Source of the DNA: an uncultured Clostridia bacterium | GTDB lineage: Bacteria; Bacillota; Clostridia; Lachnospirales; CAG-274 | Assembly: GCA_944381435.1 (NCBI GenBank) | Contig: CALWLD010000001.1 | Location: 229,069-293,068 of the forward strand | DNA: 64,000 nucleotides | Reading direction: 5' to 3' | In this document: piece by piece, positions 42,676-51,204 of the stretch | Position numbering within the stretch: position 1 is the stretch's first letter | Layout: the number at the start of each line of letters is the position of its first letter | Made by a program: the position numbers and the translations under genes | The notes under the pieces: generated by a model | Database searches by the model: none | What the model was told of the DNA's origin: nothing | The model's input: only the letters and a program-made list of their open reading frames with translations

Positions 42676-43476
42676 ATGAAAATAGAAATTTTTAGAGATA
42701 ACTTTCAAAATTATAAAAGATACAATATACCGAAAGCACAACTTGTAATAGCAGATATTCCTTACAATTTAGGCGTAAATGCATATGCGTCATCTACAGA
42801 ATGGTATGTAGATGGTGATAACAAAAAGGGAGAGAGCAAAAAGGCTGGCAAAAATTTCTTTAACACAGACAATAATTTTAAAATAGCCGAATATATGCAT
42901 TTTTGCTCTAAGTTGCTAATTAAAGAACCTAAAGAAAAGGGTAAAGCTCCAGCAATGATAGTTTTTTGTTCCTTTGAGCAAATTCCAACAGTTGTAGAAT
43001 ATGGTAAAAAATATGGTTTTAAAAATTATTATCCCTTATTTTTTATAAAAAATTATTCAGCACAAGTTTTGAAAGCTAATATGAAAATTGTAGGAGCAAC
43101 TGAGCACGCTGTTGTTTTATACAGAGACAAACTACCGAAGTTTAACAATGGAAGAAAACTAGATATAGACGGCAAACCAATTCGCGGTACTGGTAAAATG
43201 ATTTTTAATTGGTTCGAATGGGAAAAAGATGGCAAAGATATTCCTAAAATACATCCAACACAAAAACCTGTAAAAGTATTGAAAAAATTGATAGAGATAT
43301 TTACAGATAAAGGTGATGTTGTAATTGACCCTTGTGCTGGTAGTGGAACAACGTTACGAGCTTGCAGAGAACTGAAAAGAAATTGTTACGGTTTTGAAAT
43401 TGACAGAAATTTTTACAATGGTGCTAAAAACAAGATGTTAGTTTTTGAAGAACCAGAACAAATAGAGCTTTCATAG
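42676..43476 (+). CDS. Phage DNA methyltransferase (N6-adenine / N4-cytosine type)
   Basis: 266 residues from ATG 42676 (TAGGAGGG before). Catalytic motif IV is ADIPYN (a DPPY variant) near residue 26; the SAM-binding motif I, DPCAGSGTTLRAC, is near the C-terminus: the beta-class order. HPTQKPV precedes it, as usual. There is no restriction gene beside it, so it is an orphan that may protect phage DNA or regulate. Confidence 0.9.
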   Translation: MKIEIFRDNFQNYKRYNIPKAQLVIADIPYNLGVNAYASSTEWYVDGDNKKGESKKAGKNFFNTDNNFKIAEYMHFCSKLLIKEPKEKGKAPAMIVFCSFEQIPTVVEYGKKYGFKNYYPLFFIKNYSAQVLKANMKIVGATEHAVVLYRDKLPKFNNGRKLDIDGKPIRGTGKMIFNWFEWEKDGKDIPKIHPTQKPVKVLKKLIEIFTDKGDVVIDPCAGSGTTLRACRELKRNCYGFEIDRNFYNGAKNKMLVFEEPEQIELS

Positions 43477-43512
43477 AAAATGAATCAAGGAGAATAACAA
43501 AGGAGGGTTAAT

Positions 43513-44262
43513 ATGCAACATCATTTTGATATAAAGCTAGCTTGTAAATATGGAATTTTGGAAGCGATATTATTAAACCATTTTCGATACTGGATACAAC
43601 TTAACGAAGCTAACAACAAAAATTATTATGAGGGAAGATATTGGACCTTCAACTCAATGAAAGCATTTACCCAAATATTCCCTTACATAAGTGAAAAGAA
43701 AATAAGAAACGCATTAAAACATTTGCAAGAAGAAGGTTTGATAATGACAGGTAATTTCAATAAGTCAACTTACGACCGAACATTATGGTATGCATTTACC
43801 GATTTGGCATATTCGATACTTACAAAAGGGCAAATGGAAATTACTAAAAAGGCAAATGGAAATATACAAAAGGGCGAACCTATACCATATAATAACACAT
43901 ATAATAACAAAGATAATAACAGCAGTAGTATGTGCCACCACCACAGCCCTAAATCTTATGTTCAAAAATATATGAAAGCATTTCCAACTTGTTCATCTTT
44001 GGAATTAGAAAAATTAGCAAGTTACGAAGATGAAGGTATGGAAGATGAAGTTATATGTATGGCTATAGATGAAGCTATAAACAACAATGTTAGAAAATTA
44101 AAGTACATAGAAGCTATATTAAATAATTGGCTAGGTAATAATATAAAAACAGTTATTCAGCTAGAAGCCTACAAAAAAGAAAGGAGCGAAAATAATGACA
44201 GAGCTAGTAAACAAAATCAAGAACTTGACAAATTCTTGCAAGGAAGATTTACAGAGTTATAA
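43513..44262 (+). CDS. Phage replication initiator, winged helix plus DnaD-like domain
   Basis: 249 residues. N-terminal winged-helix region (LLNHFRYWIQLNEANNKNYY, ISEKKIRNALKHLQEEGLI), a low-complexity Asn/Ser/His linker (about 130-147), and a C-terminal DnaB_2/DnaD-like helix bundle (EDEVICMAIDEAI, YIEAILNNWL). It recruits helicase through the DnaC-like loader encoded next, which it overlaps by 68 nt. GGAGGG before ATG 43513. Confidence 0.85.
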   Translation: MQHHFDIKLACKYGILEAILLNHFRYWIQLNEANNKNYYEGRYWTFNSMKAFTQIFPYISEKKIRNALKHLQEEGLIMTGNFNKSTYDRTLWYAFTDLAYSILTKGQMEITKKANGNIQKGEPIPYNNTYNNKDNNSSSMCHHHSPKSYVQKYMKAFPTCSSLELEKLASYEDEGMEDEVICMAIDEAINNNVRKLKYIEAILNNWLGNNIKTVIQLEAYKKERSENNDRASKQNQELDKFLQGRFTEL

Positions 44263-44929
44263 TTGTGAATTGTGTAAAGATACAGAAACTATAATTTACA
44301 CAGATGAACAAGGCAGGACATTTGCAAGGGAATGTACTTGTAAAAAAATAAACGATAGTAAGAGAAGACTACAGCGAACAGCTTTAGCTAATAAAGCAGA
44401 TAAGTATACTTTAGAAACATATAAGAATAATGAAGAGTGGCAAAAAAATATATTGGCAAGAGCTAAAGAGTATGTAACCAACTTTAATGGCGACTGGCTT
44501 TACATTGGTGGACAACCTGGAGCTGGAAAAACGCATATTTGTACAGGTATTATACAAGCCTTAAGTTTTAAATACAACTTAAGTTATGATTATATTTTAT
44601 TTAACAAAAAAATGACGGAACTTAAACAGTCGAAGTTTGATGACAAAGAAAGTTACAAAGAAAATATACAAAGGTTGATTGATGTTGATATTCTTTTTAT
44701 TGATGACCTTTATAAAATAGAACCAACAAAGGCTGATATTGACATCTTGTTTGATATAATTAACGAAAGATACTTAAACAGCAAGACTTGTATATTTTCT
44801 TCGGAAAAAATCGCTAAAGAGATTATAGTGTTTGATGAGGCTATCGCTAGCAGAATTTTTGAAAAATGTGGCAATTACGTGATAGGAATAGCTAAAGATA
44901 TAAATAAAAATTATAGATTAAAACAATAA
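44195..44929 (+). CDS. DnaC-like helicase loader ATPase
   Basis: 244 residues. A Cys cluster at the start (CELC, CTCKK) may bind zinc. The AAA+ core has Walker A GGQPGAGKTH, Walker B DILFIDDLYK and an arginine finger region ASRIFEKCG. It loads the replicative helicase on phage DNA. AAAGGAG before the ATG inside the previous gene. A hairpin follows it. Confidence 0.93.
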   Translation: MTELVNKIKNLTNSCKEDLQSYNCELCKDTETIIYTDEQGRTFARECTCKKINDSKRRLQRTALANKADKYTLETYKNNEEWQKNILARAKEYVTNFNGDWLYIGGQPGAGKTHICTGIIQALSFKYNLSYDYILFNKKMTELKQSKFDDKESYKENIQRLIDVDILFIDDLYKIEPTKADIDILFDIINERYLNSKTCIFSSEKIAKEIIVFDEAIASRIFEKCGNYVIGIAKDINKNYRLKQ

Positions 44930-44936
44930 ATTAAAA

Positions 44937-44962
44937 ATAACGTGTCTATCGGCGTTATTTAC
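44937..44962 (+). terminator. Hairpin after the helicase loader
   Basis: AAATAACG, loop, CGTTATTT; possible terminator of the replication module. The T run is short. Confidence 0.5.
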
Positions 44963-45017
44963 CCCTATTATAAAGTTTAGTAATAAAAATATACATAAAA
45001 ATAGATATAGGGGTAAA
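44958..45017. repeat. 11-bp inverted repeat after the helicase loader
   Basis: TTTACCCCTAT (44958-44968) and ATAGGGGTAAA (45007-45017) are exact complements 38 bp apart, in A/T-rich DNA. Could be a replication or regulatory element. Confidence 0.55.
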
Positions 45018-45050
45018 TGGGGCTAATAGGTGGGATATACGGAGGGCAAT

Positions 45051-45440
45051 ATGCAAATACAAAAATATACTTGGAGAAAAGCGGGCGATTGCGTAAGCAG
45101 CGATATATTTAATGTATACGAAGAATTTTGGTACAATGAACTTTTTGATACATTTGAGGATTGTGTTAAAGATGCTAAAGAACAAGGAGTTGAAGGTGAA
45201 ATTGTGATAGCTATTGCTATACCTTACAACCCAATTATTGACGCAGATGATATACTTGAAAAAATAGAAAATGAAGTTTATGAAGATTACGATATAGATT
45301 TTGAGTTTGTTCAAGATGAAAAAGTTGATGAATTGTCGGAAAGATTAACAGAAATATTACAGCAATGGTTGAAAGAGACTTGTCAAAAACCTAACTGCTA
45401 TCGCATTGATGACGAAAGTAAAGTCGCTATTAAAATATAA
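45051..45440 (+). CDS. Hypothetical acidic phage protein
   Basis: 129 residues from ATG 45051 (CGGAGGG before). Acidic; IVIAIAIPYNPIIDADDILE followed by helices with many Asp/Glu. Found in the region between replication and late control. No family recognised. Confidence 0.6.
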   Translation: MQIQKYTWRKAGDCVSSDIFNVYEEFWYNELFDTFEDCVKDAKEQGVEGEIVIAIAIPYNPIIDADDILEKIENEVYEDYDIDFEFVQDEKVDELSERLTEILQQWLKETCQKPNCYRIDDESKVAIKI

Positions 45441-45453
45441 AAGGAGAACGAAT

Positions 45454-46017
45454 ATGACAGAAAAACAAATTAACCATATAAAAAGCATTATAAAAAACAA
45501 AAAGATTAAAACTTTTGGGGTAGAAATACCGTTAACACCCGAGCAGTTGAAAGAGTTTGAAAAAATGGTTGAACCTAAATACAGAAATCCTTATGAGAGA
45601 GTTGAAAAGGGAGATTATTATTACACTATAGATACACTTCCTACAGGCGAGTTTGTGGTGATTGAACAAAAGGAAGAGGGTATTCCCTTTGATAATGTGT
45701 GTTTCGTCAATGGGAATTACTACAACAACCGAGAGTTCGCTAACCAAATCGCAATGAAATTGAACTTGCAGCGAAAATTAAGAAAATTCACTTATGATAA
45801 TGGGTGGAGCGAGGAGATGTGGGAAGATAGAGATGCCTATAAATATTATATTAGTTTTAGATTTGAAACGTGGGATAAAGGTGAAGAGTTTTTGGCATTT
45901 GACACAAAAGATTACAAAGAACAAAATGTATATTTTATCTCATATGAAATAGCAGATAGAGCTATTTGTGAAATAATAAGACCGTTTATGAAAGAAAATC
46001 CAACGTTTAAGTGGTAG
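45454..46017 (+). CDS. Hypothetical phage protein
   Basis: 187 residues from ATG 45454 (AAAGGAG before). Helical start (MTEKQINHIKSIIKNKKIK), then an alpha/beta body with many Tyr and Trp. No family recognised. Joined to the late regulator by 8 bp. Confidence 0.6.
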   Translation: MTEKQINHIKSIIKNKKIKTFGVEIPLTPEQLKEFEKMVEPKYRNPYERVEKGDYYYTIDTLPTGEFVVIEQKEEGIPFDNVCFVNGNYYNNREFANQIAMKLNLQRKLRKFTYDNGWSEEMWEDRDAYKYYISFRFETWDKGEEFLAFDTKDYKEQNVYFISYEIADRAICEIIRPFMKENPTFKW

Positions 46018-46025
46018 GTGGAGTT

Positions 46026-46451
46026 ATGACAGACCAGAAAAAGAAAGATTTAATAGAATACTTAAACAGAGCCTTTAAACTTACAAAAATAAAACAAAGG
46101 CTAGAAAGGGAGTATAAACAAAAGTTAAAAGAAATGGATAGTATAAGTATATCTTGTGAGGAAATAAAAGCAAGTAGAATTACATCTAAAGTTGAAAATA
46201 AAGTAATAGATTTAGTTAGCCTTAGAAAAGATATAGATTTACATAATGTTAAAATTGAAGAGGTAAAAAGGGAAATAGCTTGTATTATAGATAAGCTAGA
46301 AGATGATACATTAAAAGATTTATTAAGGCTTAGATATTTAGAGTTTAGAAAATGGGAAGATATAGCTTATATTTTAAATTATACAGAAAGACACACACGT
46401 AGACTATTTAATAGAGCCTTAAAAGAATTAATAAAAATTTATAATAAGTAG
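46026..46451 (+). CDS. Sigma-70 region 4-like late transcription regulator
   Basis: 141 residues. The N-terminal half is a coiled coil; the C-terminal part LLRLRYLEFRKWEDIAYILN, YTERHTRRLFNRALKEL is a sigma-70 region 4 helix-turn-helix, as in the ArpU/DUF1492-type regulators that stand just before terminase genes. It should switch on late genes. ATG 46026 with GGTGGAG before. Confidence 0.82.
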   Translation: MTDQKKKDLIEYLNRAFKLTKIKQRLEREYKQKLKEMDSISISCEEIKASRITSKVENKVIDLVSLRKDIDLHNVKIEEVKREIACIIDKLEDDTLKDLLRLRYLEFRKWEDIAYILNYTERHTRRLFNRALKELIKIYNK

Positions 46452-46480
46452 TTGACATATATACAAAGTGAAAGTATAAT
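46452..46480 (+). promoter_or_regulatory. Promoter of a small antisense RNA
   Basis: TTGACA (46452-46457), 17 bp, TATAAT (46475-46480), directly after the late regulator gene. Consensus strength; drives the RNA at 46487-46545. Confidence 0.8.
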
Positions 46481-46486
46481 AAAAGT

Positions 46487-46545
46487 ATGATATAAGTATT
46501 CAAGTAATGCAAAAAGCATAGGAGTGCGAGTCCTATGCTTTTCTT
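46487..46545 (+). ncRNA. Candidate antitoxin RNA (par/RNAII-like)
   Basis: About 60 nt between a strong promoter and a terminator (AAAGCATAGGA, loop, TCCTATGCTTTT). It contains AAGTATTCAAGTAATGCA (46494-46511), present again with one change at 46648-46665 in the opposite gene, where it covers the start codon of a small membrane peptide. The RNA can therefore pair with the toxin mRNA at its initiation site, as RNAII of the pAD1 par locus does. Confidence 0.7.
46513..46545 (+). terminator. Terminator of the antisense RNA
   Basis: AAAGCATAGGA and TCCTATGCTTTT, 11-bp stem with a 7-nt loop; shared by the convergent peptide transcript. Confidence 0.85.
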
Positions 46546-46555
46546 ATGTAGCAGA

Positions 46556-46657
46556 CTATTTGTTGTCGCTATTGTTTCTATCATCTAGCCATTTACATAT
46601 ATAGTATGTAGCTACATTAGAAATGATAGAAATTAATATTGATATAAAAGTATCCAA
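46556..46657 (-). CDS. Fst-like small membrane toxin candidate
   Basis: 33 residues from TTG 46657: MDTFISILISIISNVATYYI, then CKWLDDRNNSDNK. One membrane helix plus a charged tail is the Fst/Ldr toxin plan. GGGAGG lies 8 nt before the TTG and can be hidden in a stem (TCCC/TTCT with AGAA/GGGA) in the leader. A promoter TTGAAA-17-TAATAT lies upstream on the minus strand. Convergent with the antisense RNA. Confidence 0.65.
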   Translation of the reverse strand: MDTFISILISIISNVATYYICKWLDDRNNSDNK

Positions 46658-46707
46658 GTAATGCACCTCCCTTCTGTTGCCAGAATGGGAGCGACAACAA
46701 ATATATA

Positions 46708-46736
46708 TTAACACAAAATATTTACTGTTTCAATAT
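46708..46736 (-). promoter_or_regulatory. Promoter of the Fst-like gene
   Basis: On the minus strand TTGAAA followed after 17 bp by TAATAT, giving a leader of about 50 nt with a stem over the ribosome site. Position by eye. Confidence 0.5.
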
Positions 46737-46863
46737 AAAGATGTCCTTTAATGTCCGGTTTATATGTGATATTATGTTATTGTAATAATTTTGCAATTAT
46801 ACTTTATTGGGGCTAAACTATAAAACACCTCGCTCGTTGTGTAAAATTTTATAGTTAAAAAAT

Positions 46864-46894
46864 TAAAGCTAGAACACGTTTCTAGCTTTTTTTA
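46864..46894 (+). terminator. Terminator before the terminase genes
   Basis: AAAGCTAGAA, loop ACACG, TTCTAGCTTTTTTT. A second hairpin (AACTATAAAA..TTTTATAGTT, 46815-46857) stands just upstream; together they may form the end of a short leader RNA. Confidence 0.8.
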
Positions 46895-46922
46895 TGCAGA
46901 AAAATAGGAAGGAGTGTTGCCT

Positions 46923-47375
46923 TTGGGCAAGTTAAATATAAAACAAAAAAAGTTTGCAGATGAGTATTTAGTTTGCTTAAATGCAACAGAATCGGCTATA
47001 AAGGCTGGGTATTCTGAAAAGACTGCTTATAGCATAGGACAAAGATTGTTGAAAAAAGTTGAAGTTAAAAACTATATAGATGAACATCTTAAAAAGCTTG
47101 AAAGTGAAAAAATAGCAGATACTAAAGAAATAATGGAAAGTTTAACAAGAATTTTAAGAGGCCAGGAGCAAGAAGAAACTATAGTTATTGAGGGGCAAGG
47201 TGATGGCGTATCTAAAGCTAGGAAGATAAAGAAAGAAATAAGCCCTAAAGATAGATTAAAGGCAGCAGAATTGCTAGGTAAAAGATATGGTTTATTTACA
47301 GATAAATTACAAGTGGAAGATACCTCTATAGAATTAAATGTAAAAGGATTTGAAGGTGTTATAGATGAAAGTTGA
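46923..47375 (+). CDS. terS: Terminase small subunit
   Basis: 150 residues from TTG 46923, 8 nt after GGAAGGAG. LNIKQKKFADEYLVCLNATE and SAIKAGYSEKTAYSIGQRLL are the Terminase_2/XtmA helix-turn-helix pattern; a coiled coil follows. It recognises the phage packaging site, which may lie in the non-coding stretch just upstream. Overlaps terL by 11 nt. Confidence 0.93.
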   Translation: MGKLNIKQKKFADEYLVCLNATESAIKAGYSEKTAYSIGQRLLKKVEVKNYIDEHLKKLESEKIADTKEIMESLTRILRGQEQEETIVIEGQGDGVSKARKIKKEISPKDRLKAAELLGKRYGLFTDKLQVEDTSIELNVKGFEGVIDES

Positions 47376-48591
47376 TGTTGAAATAAATAAGGCTTACTTA
47401 CCATATTTATTTAGCTATAAAAACAGGATAGAGGTATATTATGGTGGAGCAGGTAGTGGCAAGAGTATATTTGTTGCACAAAAGCTAGTTTTAAAAGCTT
47501 TAAATGCTAAAACTAAAAGAAAAATACTTGTAATTAGAAAAGTTGCAAGAACACAAAAAGAAAGTTGTTTTGCAGTTATTTGTAAAATATTAGAAAGTAT
47601 CAAGCTTTTAAATGTATGTAAAATAAATAAAACTACACTAGATATAACTTTACCTAATGGAAGTATAATACTTTTTAAAGGTATGGACGATAGCGAAAAA
47701 ATAAAATCTATTGCAGATATAACAGATATATGGTGCGAAGAAGCAACAGAACTAACACTTGATGACTTTAGCCAGTTAAATTTACGTTTAAGGGCTTTAA
47801 ACCCTAACTTGCAGATATGGTTATCATTTAACCCTGTTAGTAAGGCAAATTGGTGCTATAGGTATTTTTTTGAAAGAAAAACAAAAGCATTTGTGCTGCA
47901 TACAACATATAAAGATAATGATTTTTTGCCTAAAGAATATAAAGAAGAAATAGAAGATTATAAAAATACAAACCCTGCTTATTATAAAATATATTGCCTA
48001 GGAGAGTTTGCAACCCTTGATAAGCTTGTATTTCCTATAATACACAAACAAATAATAAACGAAGATAAAATAAAGCATTTAAAATTTTTTTGTGGGCTAG
48101 ACTTTGGCTTTACAAATGACCCTACTGCTATAATATGGGGTAGATATGACAAAGATAACAAAACAGTTTACATAACAGGTGAATACTTTAAAAAGGGCTT
48201 AACAAATGATGAGATATATAAAACAATAGATAGCTTAGGACTAAGAAAAGAAATTATAATAGCAGATTGTGCAGAACAAAAATCTATTGAAGAGATAAGA
48301 AGGCTAGGTATAACAAGGATAAAGCCTTGTAAAAAATTTAATGATAGTGTTAATTTTGGTTTGCAGTGGCTTATGACTAGAAAAATAGTTATAGATGAAA
48401 GATTGACAGGGCTTATTGAAGAGTTTGAAAACTATACTTGGCAAAAAGATAAAAAGACAAATGAATATATAAATAAGCCTATTGATAACTTTAACCACGG
48501 TATAGATGCACTTAGATATGGTTTACAAGATATAATGCAAAATAAAACAGCACGTATTGTTGATAATAGCAAATGGGGAGGAATATTTTAG
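47365..48591 (+). CDS. terL: Terminase large subunit (PBSX type)
   Basis: 408 residues. ATPase: Walker A GGAGSGKS, Walker B ITDIWCEEATEL. The C-terminal RNase H-like nuclease has FFCGLDFGFTNDPTAII and DCAEQKSIEEI. It drives DNA into the prohead and cuts it. Complete. Confidence 0.95.
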   Translation: MKVDVEINKAYLPYLFSYKNRIEVYYGGAGSGKSIFVAQKLVLKALNAKTKRKILVIRKVARTQKESCFAVICKILESIKLLNVCKINKTTLDITLPNGSIILFKGMDDSEKIKSIADITDIWCEEATELTLDDFSQLNLRLRALNPNLQIWLSFNPVSKANWCYRYFFERKTKAFVLHTTYKDNDFLPKEYKEEIEDYKNTNPAYYKIYCLGEFATLDKLVFPIIHKQIINEDKIKHLKFFCGLDFGFTNDPTAIIWGRYDKDNKTVYITGEYFKKGLTNDEIYKTIDSLGLRKEIIIADCAEQKSIEEIRRLGITRIKPCKKFNDSVNFGLQWLMTRKIVIDERLTGLIEEFENYTWQKDKKTNEYINKPIDNFNHGIDALRYGLQDIMQNKTARIVDNSKWGGIF

Positions 48592-49937
48592 TGATAAGAA
48601 TAAACAAAGATTTTATTAAAGATAAAATACCAGAAGATTTAATATTAAAATGTATAAAGTCCCATAAAAATGATTTATCAAGATTAATAGAAAACAAAGA
48701 TTATTATTTAGGCAAACATAAAATATTAAACACAATTAAAAGAAAAGATGAACCTAATAATAAAATAGTTAATAATTTTGCTAAATATATAACAGATATA
48801 GTATCTGGATATTTTATAGGTAATCCTATAACTATATCTAGCGAAGATAGTAAAGATATAACAGGGCTTTTAGAAACACTTGAAAAAATAAATGCAAATA
48901 CACATAATGCAGATTTAGAAAAAGATTTAAGTATTTATGGTGTAGGCTATGAGCTTTTATATATAAACGAAGAAGGAAAGCTAAATCTAGCTATTTTAAG
49001 TCCAGAAAATACTTTTGTTGTATATAGCAATGAAATAGGTAATAAATCACTATTTGCAATAAATTATTATACAGATTTTGATATAAATTTAAAAGCACAA
49101 GGCTATATAATAAATGTTTATACTGATAGTGAAATATTAACTTATTATAGTAAAGATTTAAGAGATATAAAATTACAACAAGTGGAGCAACACTTTTTTG
49201 AAAGAGTGCCTATAACACAATTTTTAAACAATGCAGAAGGTAAAGGAGACTTTGAGGGTGTTATTTCTCAAATAGATGCTTACAATGTTTTAATGAGTGA
49301 TAGGGTAAATGATAAAGAAAAGTTTGTAGATAGTTTGCTTGTTGTAACAGGGTTTACATTTGAAGATGTAGACGAAGATGCAAACAAAAGAATAAAGCAA
49401 AGCAGGATAATGGAAATACCAGCAGAAAATAGTGATATAAAATATATTACAAAGTCTTTGAATGAAACAGAGGTACAGGTATTAGCTAATTCTATAAAAG
49501 ATGATATACATAAGTTTAGCCAAACACCAGATTTTACAGATGAAAAATTTAGCGGCAATGTTAGTGGTGTTGCTATGGCATATAAGTTATTAGCTCTTGA
49601 AAGTTTAGCAAAAGTTAAAGAAAGATTTTTTATAGCTGGTATAAAAAGACGATTAAAACTTATAAATACTATATTAAATAAAAAATCTATGAATTATTAT
49701 GATGTAGAAAATATAAAAATAACAATAGTTAGAACATTGCCTGTAAATAATTTAGAGCTAGCACAAATGATAAACTTACTAGCTGAAAATGTATCTTTAG
49801 AAACATTGCTTGCACAGTTACCATTTGTAGAAGACCCTGTAAAAGAGCTAGAAAAGCTAAAAGAAGAAAAGCAAGAAGATGATGAAAGTATGGCTAAAGC
49901 ATTTAATAAGTTAAATTATTCTAACCTAGGTGGGTGA
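48591..49937 (+). CDS. Portal protein (SPP1 gp6-like)
   Basis: 448 residues from GTG 48591 (GGGGAGG 9 nt before); the upstream ATG 48573 would overlap that site. Portal pattern: NKIVNNFAKYITDIVSGYFI, DFEGVISQIDAYNVLMSDRV and SGVAMAYKLLALESLA. It forms the twelve-fold ring for DNA entry and exit. Ends in TGA, which proves TGA is a stop codon here. Confidence 0.93.
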   Translation: MIRINKDFIKDKIPEDLILKCIKSHKNDLSRLIENKDYYLGKHKILNTIKRKDEPNNKIVNNFAKYITDIVSGYFIGNPITISSEDSKDITGLLETLEKINANTHNADLEKDLSIYGVGYELLYINEEGKLNLAILSPENTFVVYSNEIGNKSLFAINYYTDFDINLKAQGYIINVYTDSEILTYYSKDLRDIKLQQVEQHFFERVPITQFLNNAEGKGDFEGVISQIDAYNVLMSDRVNDKEKFVDSLLVVTGFTFEDVDEDANKRIKQSRIMEIPAENSDIKYITKSLNETEVQVLANSIKDDIHKFSQTPDFTDEKFSGNVSGVAMAYKLLALESLAKVKERFFIAGIKRRLKLINTILNKKSMNYYDVENIKITIVRTLPVNNLELAQMINLLAENVSLETLLAQLPFVEDPVKELEKLKEEKQEDDESMAKAFNKLNYSNLGG

Positions 49938-49941
49938 TTAA

Positions 49942-51186
49942 ATGAAATCTTATACCTACTGGATAAAAAGAGCCTTTGAGCTAGAAAATAGTAACTTTAT
50001 AAAAAGTGAAGAAACAATAAAAAAGTTAAATGCAAGCTATTTAAGGATAGCTAAAAATTTGCGTGAAGAAATAAATAAAATACAAGAAAAAATAGACAAT
50101 ACAAACGTTATATTTTTAGATGATATACAAGCATATAAATATAGACAAAAGTTATTAAATGATTTAAAAAATAAAATATATGACGAATATAGAAACTTAT
50201 CACAAGAAGAAATAAATATAACTACTAAACATTACAAAGATGTAATAGAAAATACATATAAAAATATATCAGAATACTTAGGAAGCATTAAAGCAGATGC
50301 TTCTTTTTCTATGCTAAAAACAGATGCTATACAAGATTTGTTAAGTATAAAATGGCTAGGAGAAAACTATTCTGATAGAGTTTGGAAGAATACAAATTTA
50401 TTAGCCAAAAGAATGGAAGATATATTATTAGATGGGATAGTAACAGGCAAAAGTACAGACTTTATGGCTAAACAAATTAATAAAATAATGCGAGCAGGTA
50501 ACTTTAACTGTGAAAGACTAATACGTACAGAAACTAACTTTTTCCATAACAGAACAAGCCTAAAAGCTTACAAAGATTATGGAATAGAAAAATATGAGTT
50601 TTTAGCTACAATAGATAGCAGAACATCGCCTATATGTAGTAAATTAAACGGACAAATATTTCATATAGATAAAGCTAAAACAGGTGTAAACTATCCACCT
50701 ATGCACCCTTTTTGCAGAAGTACAACAGTTGCTTATTTTGAAGAGGAACAGTTGCAACAAGATGATAAAGATAGCATAATAAAAGAAAAAATAAACGAGG
50801 ATATAGAGTTGCATAGTATAGGTAAAATAGATACACAGATATATAAAGTTATATCAGATGATATAACCACAGAAGAAGTTATCATAACAAAAGAGAGAAT
50901 AAAACATATAAAGGAAAGGCATCCTAATGATTATGAAAGGTTTTATTCATATTTACCAGAAATTGTTTCAAATCCAGATTATATAATAGCAGGGAATAAG
51001 CCAAATACAGCATTAATTTTAAAAACTATTGAGATAGATGGAGAAATATTTAAAACTGTCTTAAGATTAAAGACATCTCAAGATAACAATAATTTTAAAA
51101 ATTCTATAATTACATTTATGAAAATAGACTATAAAGAGTGGAGTAGATTAATTAGAAATAAGGAAATACTTTACAAAAGAGAATAA
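49942..51186 (+). CDS. Minor head protein (MuF/SPP1 gp7) with C-terminal PBECR-like nuclease domain
   Basis: 414 residues. The N-terminal two-thirds is the MuF-type head morphogenesis domain, with RLIRTETNFFHNRTSLKAYK, TIDSRTSPICSKLNGQIF and YPPMHPFCRSTTVAYF. A linker (about 275-300) leads to a separate domain (about 300-414): EEVIITKERIKHIKERHPND, YSYLPEIVSNPDYIIAGNK, which resembles the PBECR (barnase/EndoU/colicin-like) RNase toxins fused to MuF proteins. It could be delivered with the DNA or act between phages. It ends just before an RNA gene. Confidence 0.85.
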   Translation: MKSYTYWIKRAFELENSNFIKSEETIKKLNASYLRIAKNLREEINKIQEKIDNTNVIFLDDIQAYKYRQKLLNDLKNKIYDEYRNLSQEEINITTKHYKDVIENTYKNISEYLGSIKADASFSMLKTDAIQDLLSIKWLGENYSDRVWKNTNLLAKRMEDILLDGIVTGKSTDFMAKQINKIMRAGNFNCERLIRTETNFFHNRTSLKAYKDYGIEKYEFLATIDSRTSPICSKLNGQIFHIDKAKTGVNYPPMHPFCRSTTVAYFEEEQLQQDDKDSIIKEKINEDIELHSIGKIDTQIYKVISDDITTEEVIITKERIKHIKERHPNDYERFYSYLPEIVSNPDYIIAGNKPNTALILKTIEIDGEIFKTVLRLKTSQDNNNFKNSIITFMKIDYKEWSRLIRNKEILYKRE

Positions 51187-51198
51187 ATATGATATAAT
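51170..51198 (+). promoter_or_regulatory. Promoter of the structured RNA
   Basis: TTTACA (51170-51175), 17 bp, TATAAT (51193-51198); overlaps the end of the minor head gene. A second TATAAT stands at 51204-51209. Confidence 0.7.
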
Positions 51199-51204
51199 TA
51201 TAGT

